Assembly (NCBI GenBank): GCA_002448715.1
Contig: DJZU01000060.1
Span: forward strand, 2,213-13,339
DNA length: 11,127 bases
Source: Candidatus Neomicrothrix sp. UBA6944
GTDB lineage: Bacteria; Actinomycetota; Acidimicrobiia; Acidimicrobiales; Poriferisodalaceae
Direction of reading: 5' to 3'
The number at the start of each line of letters is the position of its first letter. Positions within the stretch are counted from its first letter, which is position 1. The notes below the pieces were generated by a model, which made no database searches, was not told the DNA's origin, and saw only the letters and a list, made by a program, of their open reading frames with translations. The translations under genes were made by a program, and so were the position numbers. Positions 1-6,707 of the stretch are shown here, one piece after another.

Positions 1-512
1 ACGTGAATCCCGAAAATCGATGCTTCACAAGCGAGGGTTTCGGTTAGCGCCTCAACCGCCCACTTTGATGATGAGTACGGACCAAACATTGGTATAGCTA
101 CTCGCCCGGCGACCGAAGAAATATTGATTATGTGCCCGAAACCCTTATCGCGCATGGTTGGAAGGGCGGCCTGCGTGCAACGAATCAAACCGAACACGTT
201 AGTTTCGAACAGTTGCTTCCAGGCATCCAACTGAAACTCCTCGACCGAGCCAATCGGGCTTAAACCGGCGTTGTTTATGAGGACATCAATATCCCCTGCC
301 TTTTGAAAGGCGGTATTTACTGAGTCGTCATCCTCGACGTCTAGTTGAAGAACGCGAAGGTCAAGATTTTCGCTCGACGCTACAGACTCCAGGGATGCAC
401 CCATTGAGGTGTCACGCATGGAAGCCCAAACGGTCAGCCCACTTCGAGCTAACTCCAGTGCTGTAGCACGACCGATTCCAGTTGAAGTTCCAGTGATCAA
501 GGCAGTCAACAT
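1..512 (-). CDS. Short-chain dehydrogenase/reductase (SDR), C-terminus cut by window edge
   Basis: Reading the minus strand from an ATG at 512-510 gives 170 codons of a classical SDR that continues past the left edge. Visible motifs are the Rossmann cofactor loop TGTSTGIG (residues 7-14), the NNAG motif (80-83), the structural Asn105, and the catalytic Ser133, Tyr146 and Lys150 in the YSSSK context. The catalytic core is therefore intact and an NAD(P)(H)-dependent alcohol/ketone oxidoreductase is expected in the cytosol. Substrate specificity sits mainly in the missing C-terminal part and cannot be judged. There is no good Shine-Dalgarno sequence before the ATG, and a GTG lies one codon upstream as an alternative. 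The gene is divergent from the extradiol dioxygenase gene at 638, so the two may share a control region. Family call is firm; substrate is unknown. Confidence 0.93.
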   Translation of the reverse strand, partial: MLTALITGTSTGIGRATALELARSGLTVWASMRDTSMGASLESVASSENLDLRVLQLDVEDDDSVNTAFQKAGDIDVLINNAGLSPIGSVEEFQLDAWKQLFETNVFGLIRCTQAALPTMRDKGFGHIINISSVAGRVAIPMFGPYSSSKWAVEALTETLACEASIFGIH

Positions 513-637
513 CACACGTAGTCTCGCGCGCGGATCACCGATATATCTCAAACCCAGTTGTTTTCGGATGTTTCAGTAAGCCAGTAGTCTCCTCGCAGAT
601 ACGTTGGGTAGAACTTGATCAGAGGGGGACACTAGCT
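513..637. promoter_or_regulatory. Divergent intergenic region between SDR and dioxygenase genes
   Basis: This 125-base gap separates two divergent genes and must hold promoters for both, although I cannot define either with confidence. On the plus strand there is a purine-rich ribosome binding site, GAGGGGG at 622-628, nine bases before the dioxygenase ATG. It follows the palindrome TGATCA at 616-621. A weak AT-rich element (ATATATC, 541-547) lies about 30 bases upstream of the SDR start and could be a -10 element for the minus strand. No strong -35/-10 pair is evident. Confidence 0.35.
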
Positions 638-1594
638 ATGGCCCTAAATGCCTTGCTAGATATTGAGTTGAGTGTGCCGGACCCGAGCTGTCTGACTGAC
701 TTCTGGGTACGTCGAGGGATGCTCGAAAGTGCCGAAGGTGTGCTTGGAACCGAAGACCGTGACGTTCAAATACGTGCCGTCGAAGGCACATATCGACACA
801 TGTCGAAACTTCACCTTGGCTGTGAAGCCGAAAAAGATCTCATAGACATCTACCAACGACTAGCTGATATGGGTGTCAACTCAGAAATTATCGATACTCG
901 ACTCACTTGCGTAGACCCAATCTTCTGTCATCGTGTTGTTGTTGACGTGACAGCCCCTCATCCCCTCACTCCCACACAATCACGAGCCCACAACCCTCCA
1001 GGTGAACAGAACCGCGTGAACCTAAGAGCGGAAGCAGTAGTCGAAAAAGCTCCTCGTCCTCCGCGAAGGCTGGGCCACTTCGTTATGGGAACACCGAACT
1101 TTAAAGAAGCAACCAAGTTCTTCGTTGAAGGGTTGGGTTTCAAGATTTCCGATCAGATCTTGAAGGGTGTCGCAACTTTCATGAGGGTCGAACAAGACCA
1201 TCACAATCTTTTGATCCACCCGGGTCCCACGTCCTATCTCAACCACTACGCGATGGAAATGGACGACGTAGACGCGATTGGTAAGGCCGGCATGGAGGTG
1301 CTGGCTGAGCGCGAAGACGCAAGTGTCGTCGGCGTCGGCCGACACGTACTTGGATCCAACATGTTTTGGTACATGCTTGATCCTCAAGGAAATATGTTCG
1401 AGTTCTTCTCCGACATCGACCAAATCGTTGACGACGAAGCATGGGACCGAGATTTCGGTCGCAGAGATTGGGAAGGCTCAGACGGTCCTGCCGGCTTTTC
1501 GGTGTGGGGACCGAAAGAACCCGAGGTGTTCTTCAACCCCACCGACATAGCGACCATCGCTGCCGGTCGGGAAGCTGCGGGATTACCAAATTGA
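638..1594 (+). CDS. Type I extradiol (catechol meta-cleavage) dioxygenase, VOC superfamily, two-domain
   Basis: The 318-residue protein has the two-domain layout of type I extradiol dioxygenases: a degenerate N-terminal VOC module (about 1-120) and a catalytic C-terminal module (about 143-260). The expected Fe(II) facial triad is present as His147 (LGHFVMG), His203 (NHYAMEMDD) and Glu255 (GNMFEFF). The second-sphere catalytic residues of the BphC/HsaC class also have counterparts: His194, His236 and Tyr245. Numbering and spacing are close to the well-studied biphenyl enzyme (146/210/260, 195/241/250). The family extradiol signature around 234-255 fits except that Trp244 stands where an aliphatic or Phe residue is usual. 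The expected reaction is O2-dependent meta ring opening of a catecholic substrate. The hydroxylase-like gene follows after 37 bases, which fits a hydroxylate-then-cleave pair. A good Shine-Dalgarno sequence at 622-628 supports the start. The C-terminal tail (about 261-318) is rich in acidic and aromatic residues. Substrate is unknown. Confidence 0.9.
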   Translation: MALNALLDIELSVPDPSCLTDFWVRRGMLESAEGVLGTEDRDVQIRAVEGTYRHMSKLHLGCEAEKDLIDIYQRLADMGVNSEIIDTRLTCVDPIFCHRVVVDVTAPHPLTPTQSRAHNPPGEQNRVNLRAEAVVEKAPRPPRRLGHFVMGTPNFKEATKFFVEGLGFKISDQILKGVATFMRVEQDHHNLLIHPGPTSYLNHYAMEMDDVDAIGKAGMEVLAEREDASVVGVGRHVLGSNMFWYMLDPQGNMFEFFSDIDQIVDDEAWDRDFGRRDWEGSDGPAGFSVWGPKEPEVFFNPTDIATIAAGREAAGLPN

Positions 1595-1606
1595 CCTCAC
1601 ACTCCC

Positions 1607-1635
1607 AGGACCTGATGGCCGATAGCGCATCATGA
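1607..1635 (+). promoter_or_regulatory. Six-codon minicistron with RBS overlapping the next start (ATGA)
   Basis: An AGGA at 1607-1610 is placed four bases before an ATG at 1615. That ATG opens a six-codon frame (MADSAS) ending in TGA at 1633-1635. The stop overlaps the ATG of the downstream flavoprotein at 1632-1634 as ATGA. The downstream start has no Shine-Dalgarno sequence of its own, and its frame meets a TAG at 1623-1625, so it cannot begin further upstream. The arrangement is what translational coupling by termination-reinitiation would need. Whether it is used is inference. Confidence 0.35.
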
Positions 1636-2747
1636 GAAGTATCGAAGATCTCATCACCGATATACAAGCCCGACATGATGATCTTGACTCTCATGCCGAG
1701 ACAGCAGAACGCCTAGGTAAAGCACCCGAAGCTCTTGTCGACATTATGAGGGAACTGCGGATCCCGCTCGTTAAAGTACCCGCCTGTATTGGCGGCGATG
1801 AGTTGTCGATGATTGACCAGCTCCAGTATTTCGAAGCGCTGGCTTACTCGAATCCGACCGCCGGATGGACTGGCTTCAACCATGCCGGAGCAGCAGGGAT
1901 GTGTGGTGCTCGTCTCAACGACGCCGGTGTCGAAGCCATCTTTGGATCAAACGCAACGCCATTCTTCGGAGCTGTGTCTGCGCCGTCGGGTCGGTTCATT
2001 TCAGTTGATGGAGGCATCGAACTCAACGGCACTTACCGATATGCGAGCGGAGCCACCCACGCAGAATGGTTTCTGGTTACCGCAATTGAAGATAGGGAGC
2101 AACCCGCGGCTCGCCTTGTCGCGATACGAGCCCAGGACGTTTCGCTCAGCGATGATTGGGATGTGATGGCACTTAAGGGCACCGGAAGTGTCAACGTCAC
2201 TGTTGACTCACTCTTTGTCCCAGACCACTTACTGGCCGACCCTTTCCTTCCTCCAGAACGTGGCGGGCCGATGTACACGGTTGGTTACCAGGCGTTCGTG
2301 GCAGGAGAAAATCTGGGCTTTTCTTTAGGGGTCTGTCAACGGTTCCTTGACGAGATCGTCTCCTACGCGGCAACGAAATCTCGCGGTGGCGACGGCCGTT
2401 TAGCTGACCGGGGAGCCTTCCAATATGAGCTGGGTAAATCGCAGCTCGAAGTTGATGCTGCGAGAGCGTTTGGCCTAAAAACCCTAGATGAGGCAGGCGT
2501 GACCTGTGAACGTAACCACGGTCTGACAGATGCAGAAGAAACCACAGTGGTATCGATGCTTGCATTCTCCACACAAAGTGCCGTAGACGCCGTCAGTCGC
2601 CTCTATCACTTCGCGGGTGCCGAAGCCCTATTCAGCGACCATGTCCTGCAACGATGTTTCCGAGACGCTCACGGCTCAGCCCTGCACCACGTCGCCTCCA
2701 ACGTCGCGTACGACAAATTCGGGAAAAAACTATTAGAGCTTGAGTAA
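1632..2747 (+). CDS. Acyl-CoA dehydrogenase-fold flavoprotein, probable group D aromatic hydroxylase (HsaA-like)
   Basis: The 371-residue protein has the acyl-CoA dehydrogenase fold in order: an N-terminal helical domain (about 1-105), a beta domain (about 110-200) with the segment DWDVMALKGTGS (175-186), and a C-terminal helical domain (about 220-371). The C-terminal CFRDAHGSALHH stretch (342-353) resembles the R-D-x-H pattern of flavin-dependent group D monooxygenases such as HsaA and p-hydroxyphenylacetate hydroxylase C2. I see no clear catalytic Glu of a true acyl-CoA dehydrogenase. Such enzymes use reduced flavin from a separate reductase to hydroxylate phenols ortho to the existing hydroxyl, giving catechols. 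Position directly after an extradiol dioxygenase supports this reading. The start at 1632 is fixed by an upstream in-frame stop and is overlapped by the minicistron. Alternatives are a real acyl-CoA dehydrogenase or a DszC-like monooxygenase. Confidence 0.8.
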   Translation: MRSIEDLITDIQARHDDLDSHAETAERLGKAPEALVDIMRELRIPLVKVPACIGGDELSMIDQLQYFEALAYSNPTAGWTGFNHAGAAGMCGARLNDAGVEAIFGSNATPFFGAVSAPSGRFISVDGGIELNGTYRYASGATHAEWFLVTAIEDREQPAARLVAIRAQDVSLSDDWDVMALKGTGSVNVTVDSLFVPDHLLADPFLPPERGGPMYTVGYQAFVAGENLGFSLGVCQRFLDEIVSYAATKSRGGDGRLADRGAFQYELGKSQLEVDAARAFGLKTLDEAGVTCERNHGLTDAEETTVVSMLAFSTQSAVDAVSRLYHFAGAEALFSDHVLQRCFRDAHGSALHHVASNVAYDKFGKKLLELE

Positions 2748-2777
2748 AGCGAACCGCAGGCCTTTCACGGTCTAAGT

Positions 2778-2797
2778 TGATCGGGACTCAACGATCA
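2778..2797. promoter_or_regulatory. Inverted repeat TGATCG-N8-CGATCA upstream of nitroreductase gene
   Basis: A perfect 6-base inverted repeat (2778-2783 and 2792-2797, 8-base spacer) lies in the 88-base gap between the hydroxylase-like gene and the nitroreductase start. An overlapping alternative pairing, GTTGA (2776-2780) with TCAAC (2788-2792), is also possible. There is no following T-run, so an operator fits better than an intrinsic terminator. The half-site resembles TTGATCAG at 615-622 upstream of the dioxygenase. Function is unproven. Confidence 0.3.
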
Positions 2798-2835
2798 CTA
2801 GATAGCTCAACAACAGAGTTATGCAAGGGGAAAAC

Positions 2836-3480
2836 ATGGAACTCGGAGACGCAATCCACAGCGCAGTGACAACGAGATATTTCAGCGACGAACCTGTCAC
2901 CGATGAGCAACTAAAAACAGCGTTCAATTATGCGCGTTTCGCCCCGCAAGGCGGTAATCGCCAACCGGTCCGTTTCGTAGTCGTCCGAGATCAAGAAAAA
3001 AGAAATCAACTTGCCGAGTGGTATCGAGTTCCTTGGAAGGCGTACCTAGCTGACGCTCAAACAGGAGAGATCGACATAGGTTCGGACAAGGCTGCCCGTC
3101 TTTTAAAAAACGCGGATCACTTCGCGGACCACCTAGAAGAGGTCCCGGTTATGGTCGTGGCGTGCGCTCACCTTGAAGACACTCACCCAACTGACACAGA
3201 ACTGGGACGACTGTCAGTAGTCGGCGGTGCATCTATCTATCCAGCTGTACAAAATTTCGTTCTCGGTTGCAGGGAAGCAGAACTAGGTGCTGCGTTGACC
3301 ACCTTGCTGTGCCTGTTCGAGCCTCAAGTCAAAGAGCTATTGGAAATGCCCGACGATGCAGCGACTGTCGCACACATAGCCGTGGGTCACAGAACCCAAG
3401 CGTTCCCCACCAAACTCGACAGAATGGGACTCGACGAGATCGTCTTCTCGGAAACATGGGGCTCCGTCACCTACAACTAA
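2836..3480 (+). CDS. Nitroreductase-family FMN-dependent oxidoreductase
   Basis: From the ATG at 2836 the protein has 214 residues. An ATG at 2821 in the same frame would add five residues, but GGGG at 2826-2829 is well placed for 2836, while nothing resembling a ribosome binding site precedes 2821. Family features are the N-terminal FMN-phosphate-contacting TTRYFSDEPVT segment (12-22, Arg14), the APQGGNRQPVRF loop (36-47) typical of nitroreductases, the central helix ASIYPAVQNFVLGCREAELG (132-151), and the closing AVGHR (182-186). Homologues are FMN homodimers that use NAD(P)H to reduce quinones, nitro groups or flavin. In this cassette it could supply reduced flavin to the preceding group D-like hydroxylase, or reduce a quinone formed from the catechol; both are inferences. 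No separate flavin reductase of the usual type is present in the window. It converges on the amidase gene with a 37-base gap. Confidence 0.88.
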   Translation: MELGDAIHSAVTTRYFSDEPVTDEQLKTAFNYARFAPQGGNRQPVRFVVVRDQEKRNQLAEWYRVPWKAYLADAQTGEIDIGSDKAARLLKNADHFADHLEEVPVMVVACAHLEDTHPTDTELGRLSVVGGASIYPAVQNFVLGCREAELGAALTTLLCLFEPQVKELLEMPDDAATVAHIAVGHRTQAFPTKLDRMGLDEIVFSETWGSVTYN

Positions 3481-3517
3481 AGACAATCGTCAAATGCCCG
3501 CGATCGGCCTCTAGCTC

Positions 3518-4990
3518 TCAAATTTCGGCGATGGGCGGAACTCTGTATCCGCCAAGTAGGAACTCGACATAGCGCGCGAATTCCAAAGTGGTGCGGTCAC
3601 CAAGATAAGGACCAACCACCTGAATTCCCACAGGAACTCCACCCTTGGTCAAACCCACCGGAACAACAGTCGACGGCAAATACACGTACCCAAACTGAGA
3701 AGTCCAAACAATGAGATCTGAATAGGGGCGGATCTGCCCGTCCACGGTCAACGTCCGGGTATACAGATTGCCCTCATGCTGATGCTCAAACGCGCCAACG
3801 AAAGATACAGGAGCGAGCAAGACATCGAAGCCATTAAAGAAATCCGACCACAACCGACGATTCCGGTCGCGTTTCTCAGTAAGAAGCAGCCAATCCCGAT
3901 GAGTCATCGTTGATGCCCCAGCGCGCATCCTCAACGTCTCATCAGCCGAAGGATCACCAACTATTTCTTGCAACGCTTGAAGTTCTTCTTCGGTGCGACC
4001 AGGTGACGTCGCAGCGGAAATCAATGGCTGACCCACCGTGCGTACGTCATTAAATGTGATGTCCGGCCTCGCAGAACGATCTACCGCAACCCCATCTCCT
4101 TCAATGGCGTCAACCGCTGCTTCCAACACAACCGAAACATCTTCACTCACCGGACAATCAGGATCATCCAGCCAAGAAGCAACCCTCAGTTTCTTCGCGT
4201 CACCTCGAGCTAACGGAAGATCAAGACGCCAACCGTTCTCTCGGTCTCGCCGAGGACCGTTCACCACGTCAAACAGCAACTCTAAATCGTCAACAGTTCT
4301 AGCTAACGGCCCAAAAACGTTGATGTCGGCATCTGTCAAGCCGTAAGAGACATGATCGATATACCCAGCCTGAGGGACGATGCCGAAACTCGGTTTGTGA
4401 CCACAAACACCCGCGAAGTGAGCTGGTAACCGAATGGACCCACCAATATCTGTTCCGATCTCCCAAGGTGTGAGCCCCACAGCGACAGCAGCGGACGCAC
4501 CTCCTGATGACCCCCCAGGACCACAGTTAAGATCCCATGGGTTGTTCGTTGTACCAAAAATGTCGTTAAAGGCCTGGATGTCGCCAGACCAGCGAGGCAA
4601 ATTAGTTTTCCCAAAAACTATGCCCCCTGCGGCCTTGATCTTCGACACGACCTCAGCGTCTTCCTCCGGCACATTGTCGGCTAACTCAACAGCTCCTCCC
4701 GTTGACCGGACTCCCTCAACCGCAATAGCGTCCTTGATGGTCATCGGTAATCCCTCTATAACCCCCAACGCTTCACCATTAACGCGTCGTCGGTCTGAAA
4801 CAGCTGCCGATTCCCTGGCTCGTTCGACATCCAAGGTCACAACCGCATTGATTTGGCTATGCAAAGAGGAATTGCGTTCTACAAAGTGGTCGAGAAGTTC
4901 GACGCTAGACACCTCGTGGGAGGCGAGCATCGCCAACAAATCGACAGCGGATTGAAGCCCCAAGGCATTTGATGATGAATCAGTAGGCAC
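3518..4990 (-). CDS. Amidase signature (AS) family amidohydrolase
   Basis: The 490-residue protein is a stand-alone amidase-signature enzyme. The Ser-cisSer-Lys triad is visible: Lys86 in MTIKDAI, cis-Ser161 in the GGSSGG stretch (159-164), and nucleophile Ser185 in TDIGGSIRLP. The spacing (99 and 24 residues to Ser185) equals that of mammalian fatty acid amide hydrolase. The C-terminal half ends with the usual LPSTVVPVG and GVPVGIQVVGP strands and is full length. Expected reaction is hydrolysis of a carboxamide (aryl, acyl or cyclic amide) in the cytosol. No gatB or gatC gene is nearby, so a GatA role is not supported. The start is a GTG at 4990-4988 with no clear Shine-Dalgarno sequence; an overlapping ATG at 4992 is in another frame. 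It is convergent with the nitroreductase gene and divergent from the NIPSNAP-like gene, and has its own promoter by position. Substrate is unknown. Confidence 0.92.
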   Translation of the reverse strand: MPTDSSSNALGLQSAVDLLAMLASHEVSSVELLDHFVERNSSLHSQINAVVTLDVERARESAAVSDRRRVNGEALGVIEGLPMTIKDAIAVEGVRSTGGAVELADNVPEEDAEVVSKIKAAGGIVFGKTNLPRWSGDIQAFNDIFGTTNNPWDLNCGPGGSSGGASAAVAVGLTPWEIGTDIGGSIRLPAHFAGVCGHKPSFGIVPQAGYIDHVSYGLTDADINVFGPLARTVDDLELLFDVVNGPRRDRENGWRLDLPLARGDAKKLRVASWLDDPDCPVSEDVSVVLEAAVDAIEGDGVAVDRSARPDITFNDVRTVGQPLISAATSPGRTEEELQALQEIVGDPSADETLRMRAGASTMTHRDWLLLTEKRDRNRRLWSDFFNGFDVLLAPVSFVGAFEHQHEGNLYTRTLTVDGQIRPYSDLIVWTSQFGYVYLPSTVVPVGLTKGGVPVGIQVVGPYLGDRTTLEFARYVEFLLGGYRVPPIAEI

Positions 4991-5070
4991 ATAACGAAAC
5001 TAGTCCGCAACCCTCGATGGATCGTCCACTGTTGTTCTGTGAAATGATTCTGCATAGCGATAGGAGAGAT
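4991..5070. promoter_or_regulatory. Divergent intergenic region with small palindrome
   Basis: This 80-base gap must hold promoters for the amidase (minus) and the NIPSNAP-like gene (plus). I see the short inverted repeat CGAT-GG-ATCG at 5015-5024 near its centre, a possible -35 element TTGTTC at 5032-5037 and a clear ribosome binding site AGGAG at 5062-5066. No convincing -10 element is visible. Confidence 0.3.
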
Positions 5071-5364
5071 ATGGCTGTGCAATTAAGACGTTATGAAGTT
5101 GAAAAAGGCGGTTTGGGACGTCTAGTGGAATGGTTCCCAACCATCGCTGCTGTCCGTGACCAATACGGATTCACGATAGAAGGCGCGTACGCCGATGAGG
5201 ACAACAGCGAATTCGTGTGGATCGTCAGCTATCCCGGTGATGTTGACGCATTCGAGTCTGCTGTCGAAAGCTACAACGAGTCACCTGAACGAGCCGCAGC
5301 CTTCGACGGTTTCGACTCACCTGTCTCCAAGATGCATTTGAGTTACGTCAACAGCGCCCTGTAG
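5071..5364 (+). CDS. NIPSNAP-like dimeric alpha-beta barrel protein
   Basis: The 97-residue protein starts at the ATG at 5071, directly behind the strong Shine-Dalgarno sequence AGGAG at 5062-5066; a longer reading from 5017 lacks one. Its sequence pattern fits a single ferredoxin-like (dimeric alpha-beta barrel) domain of the NIPSNAP type: the opening strand VQLRRYEVEKG (3-13), a helix, the strands GFTIEGAYADED (33-44) and EFVWIVSYPG (47-56), and a helix ending in SPERAAAF (71-78). Such small proteins are often found beside catabolic or polyketide-type enzymes, but their reactions are mostly unknown. The alpha/beta hydrolase gene follows after 39 bases on the same strand, so co-transcription is likely. 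No catalytic residues can be assigned. Confidence 0.72.
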   Translation: MAVQLRRYEVEKGGLGRLVEWFPTIAAVRDQYGFTIEGAYADEDNSEFVWIVSYPGDVDAFESAVESYNESPERAAAFDGFDSPVSKMHLSYVNSAL

Positions 5365-5368
5365 AACT

Positions 5369-5384
5369 CCTGCCGCAACGCAGG
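5369..5384 (+). repeat. Small hairpin between NIPSNAP-like and hydrolase genes
   Basis: CCTGC (5369-5373) can pair with GCAGG (5380-5384) around a 6-base loop. It sits between the upstream stop (5362-5364) and the hydrolase ribosome binding site (AGAGGA, 5392-5397). No T-run follows, so it is not an intrinsic terminator. It may be an mRNA processing or translation element, or chance. Confidence 0.25.
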
Positions 5385-5403
5385 CAAGAAAAGAGGAAGA
5401 ACT

Positions 5404-6303
5404 ATGAGCGAACACTACGAAGAGATCGACTTTCAATCCGAAGGAGTTACCCTTCGAGGCAGACTCCACCGAGCGAGCCGCACCGATGCACCACTGATTG
5501 TTCTGGCCCACGGATTTTCAGCCACAGCGCACATGTCAATCAACGCATTCGCAGCCGGCATCGCAGAGGCTGACTATCACGTTGTCGCTTACGATCACCG
5601 GAATTTCGGTGCAAGCGACGGTGAACCTCGGTTCGGGTTCGACCAATGGATACAAGTGCGCGGCTACAGCGACGCCATCACGCATACTTTGAACCTCCCC
5701 GGAATAGAAACTGACCAAGTGGTCGTGTGGGGCGAAAGCATGGGAGGTGCCAACGTCCAATATGTAGCTGCCTTTGACTCACGAGTCTCCGCGGTGATAG
5801 CCCACACACCCGGATGCGGAGAAAAGTACGTTGAACCCGCACCAGATCAAGCAGACTTCCACGCATTGACTGCCTATGCCCAACAAGGAGACCTTAACGA
5901 CGAACCAGCGGCACTCGTACAAGTCCGCTTCGCTGATCTCCCGACCTCTGACGCTCCAGTCATGCTCAATTTTGATGCGGCACTTGACTACGCGAAAACA
6001 TACGGTCAGCGAGAAGGATCTATGTGGTCTAACAACGTGACCATCGTTGTTCGTAAAGCCCCGGAACTCTCTGTGCCCGTGGTCGCAGAGCAAATTTCGG
6101 TTCCGACCTTGTACATCGTCGCCCACGATGACGAAGTCGCCGGAGCGTCTCCCGCTGTGGCCAAACAATGCTTCGACACGATCAACGCCCCCAAAACGTG
6201 GGAAGACATAGAAGGAGGACATTTCGGGCTTCTCCACGAAGAATCGACTCTCTTCACACAAGCGTTAAACGCAGACATAACGTTCCTCACTGAACACTTT
6301 TGA
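5404..6303 (+). CDS. Alpha/beta hydrolase
   Basis: The 299-residue protein shows the standard alpha/beta hydrolase order: the oxyanion-hole motif AHGF (35-38), the DHRNFGASDGEP turn (64-75), the nucleophile elbow GESMGG with Ser112, a late acid in VAHDDEVAG (Asp242 or Asp243), and catalytic His273 in GGHFGLL. A long cap-like insertion lies between about 140 and 230. The DHRNFGASDGEP and QVRGYSDA segments recall bacterial and fungal hydrolases annotated as dienelactone-hydrolase-like or polyketide transferase proteins. Expected role is hydrolysis of an ester, thioester or C-C bond. The elbow GESMGG differs from the GNSMGG more usual in meta-cleavage-product hydrolases, so assignment to the extradiol pathway is only a possibility. 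The start has a clear ribosome binding site (AGAGGA at 5392-5397). It follows the NIPSNAP-like gene closely, probably in one transcript. Confidence 0.88.
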   Translation: MSEHYEEIDFQSEGVTLRGRLHRASRTDAPLIVLAHGFSATAHMSINAFAAGIAEADYHVVAYDHRNFGASDGEPRFGFDQWIQVRGYSDAITHTLNLPGIETDQVVVWGESMGGANVQYVAAFDSRVSAVIAHTPGCGEKYVEPAPDQADFHALTAYAQQGDLNDEPAALVQVRFADLPTSDAPVMLNFDAALDYAKTYGQREGSMWSNNVTIVVRKAPELSVPVVAEQISVPTLYIVAHDDEVAGASPAVAKQCFDTINAPKTWEDIEGGHFGLLHEESTLFTQALNADITFLTEHF

Positions 6304-6368
6304 TTCTGCCCAACCGCCGAACACATCGAAGAATTTGCGGAAGACCTACTAGCTGCAACAATGAACCC

Positions 6369-6650
6369 ATGCGTCTCACAGCACTTCTGCTCACACTTCT
6401 GCTCCTGTGCCCTGCGTGCGGAGGGTCGTCGGACTGGAATGACTCACACAAAACCAATTTTTTGCGAGCGTGCCGAAGGGAAGCAGGATACGACAAGCAA
6501 GATCTCTGCACTCCGCTGGCTACGGAAATCGAAAATCGAATCAAACAAGGGGCCTCAAAGACATGCCTGCTGTTCTCAGCAAATGACATAGCTATCGCAG
6601 GCGACCAAACCCAGCGAGCCGAAGCCCAGCAAAGATTTGACAGTTGTTAG
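6369..6650 (+). CDS. Small cysteine-rich putative lipoprotein
   Basis: The ATG at 6369 gives 93 residues beginning with a compact signal peptide: Arg2, a Leu-rich core (residues 6-13), then CPACGG, in which Cys17 is a plausible lipidated residue. The -3 position is Cys rather than the usual Leu, Val or Ile, so the lipobox is atypical. The mature part has four further Cys (35, 47, 66 and 93), the last being the final residue. The segment WNDSHKTNFLRAC followed by a second Cys about 12 residues on resembles a class of small secreted proteins with a W...F...C...C pattern in many marine bacteria; I know no function for it. Disulfides in an extracytoplasmic location are likely. A reading from 6300 would put basic residues ahead of the signal sequence and overlap the hydrolase gene, so 6369 is preferred. 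Confidence 0.62.
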   Translation: MRLTALLLTLLLLCPACGGSSDWNDSHKTNFLRACRREAGYDKQDLCTPLATEIENRIKQGASKTCLLFSANDIAIAGDQTQRAEAQQRFDSC

Positions 6651-6707
6651 AAGCACACAAAAACTCGCAACCGTGCACGACCCTGACCAGACGAGCCACA
6701 CTGTGAC

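Noticed and set aside
1022..1423. Open frame of 133 codons on the minus strand within the dioxygenase gene
   Set aside because: It lies wholly antisense to a gene with clear catalytic motifs, has no ribosome binding site I can see, and its translation resembles no protein family.
3518..4990. Amidase as the GatA subunit of the tRNA-dependent amidotransferase
   Set aside because: No GatB or GatC gene is adjacent, and the sequence reads as a stand-alone amidase-signature hydrolase.
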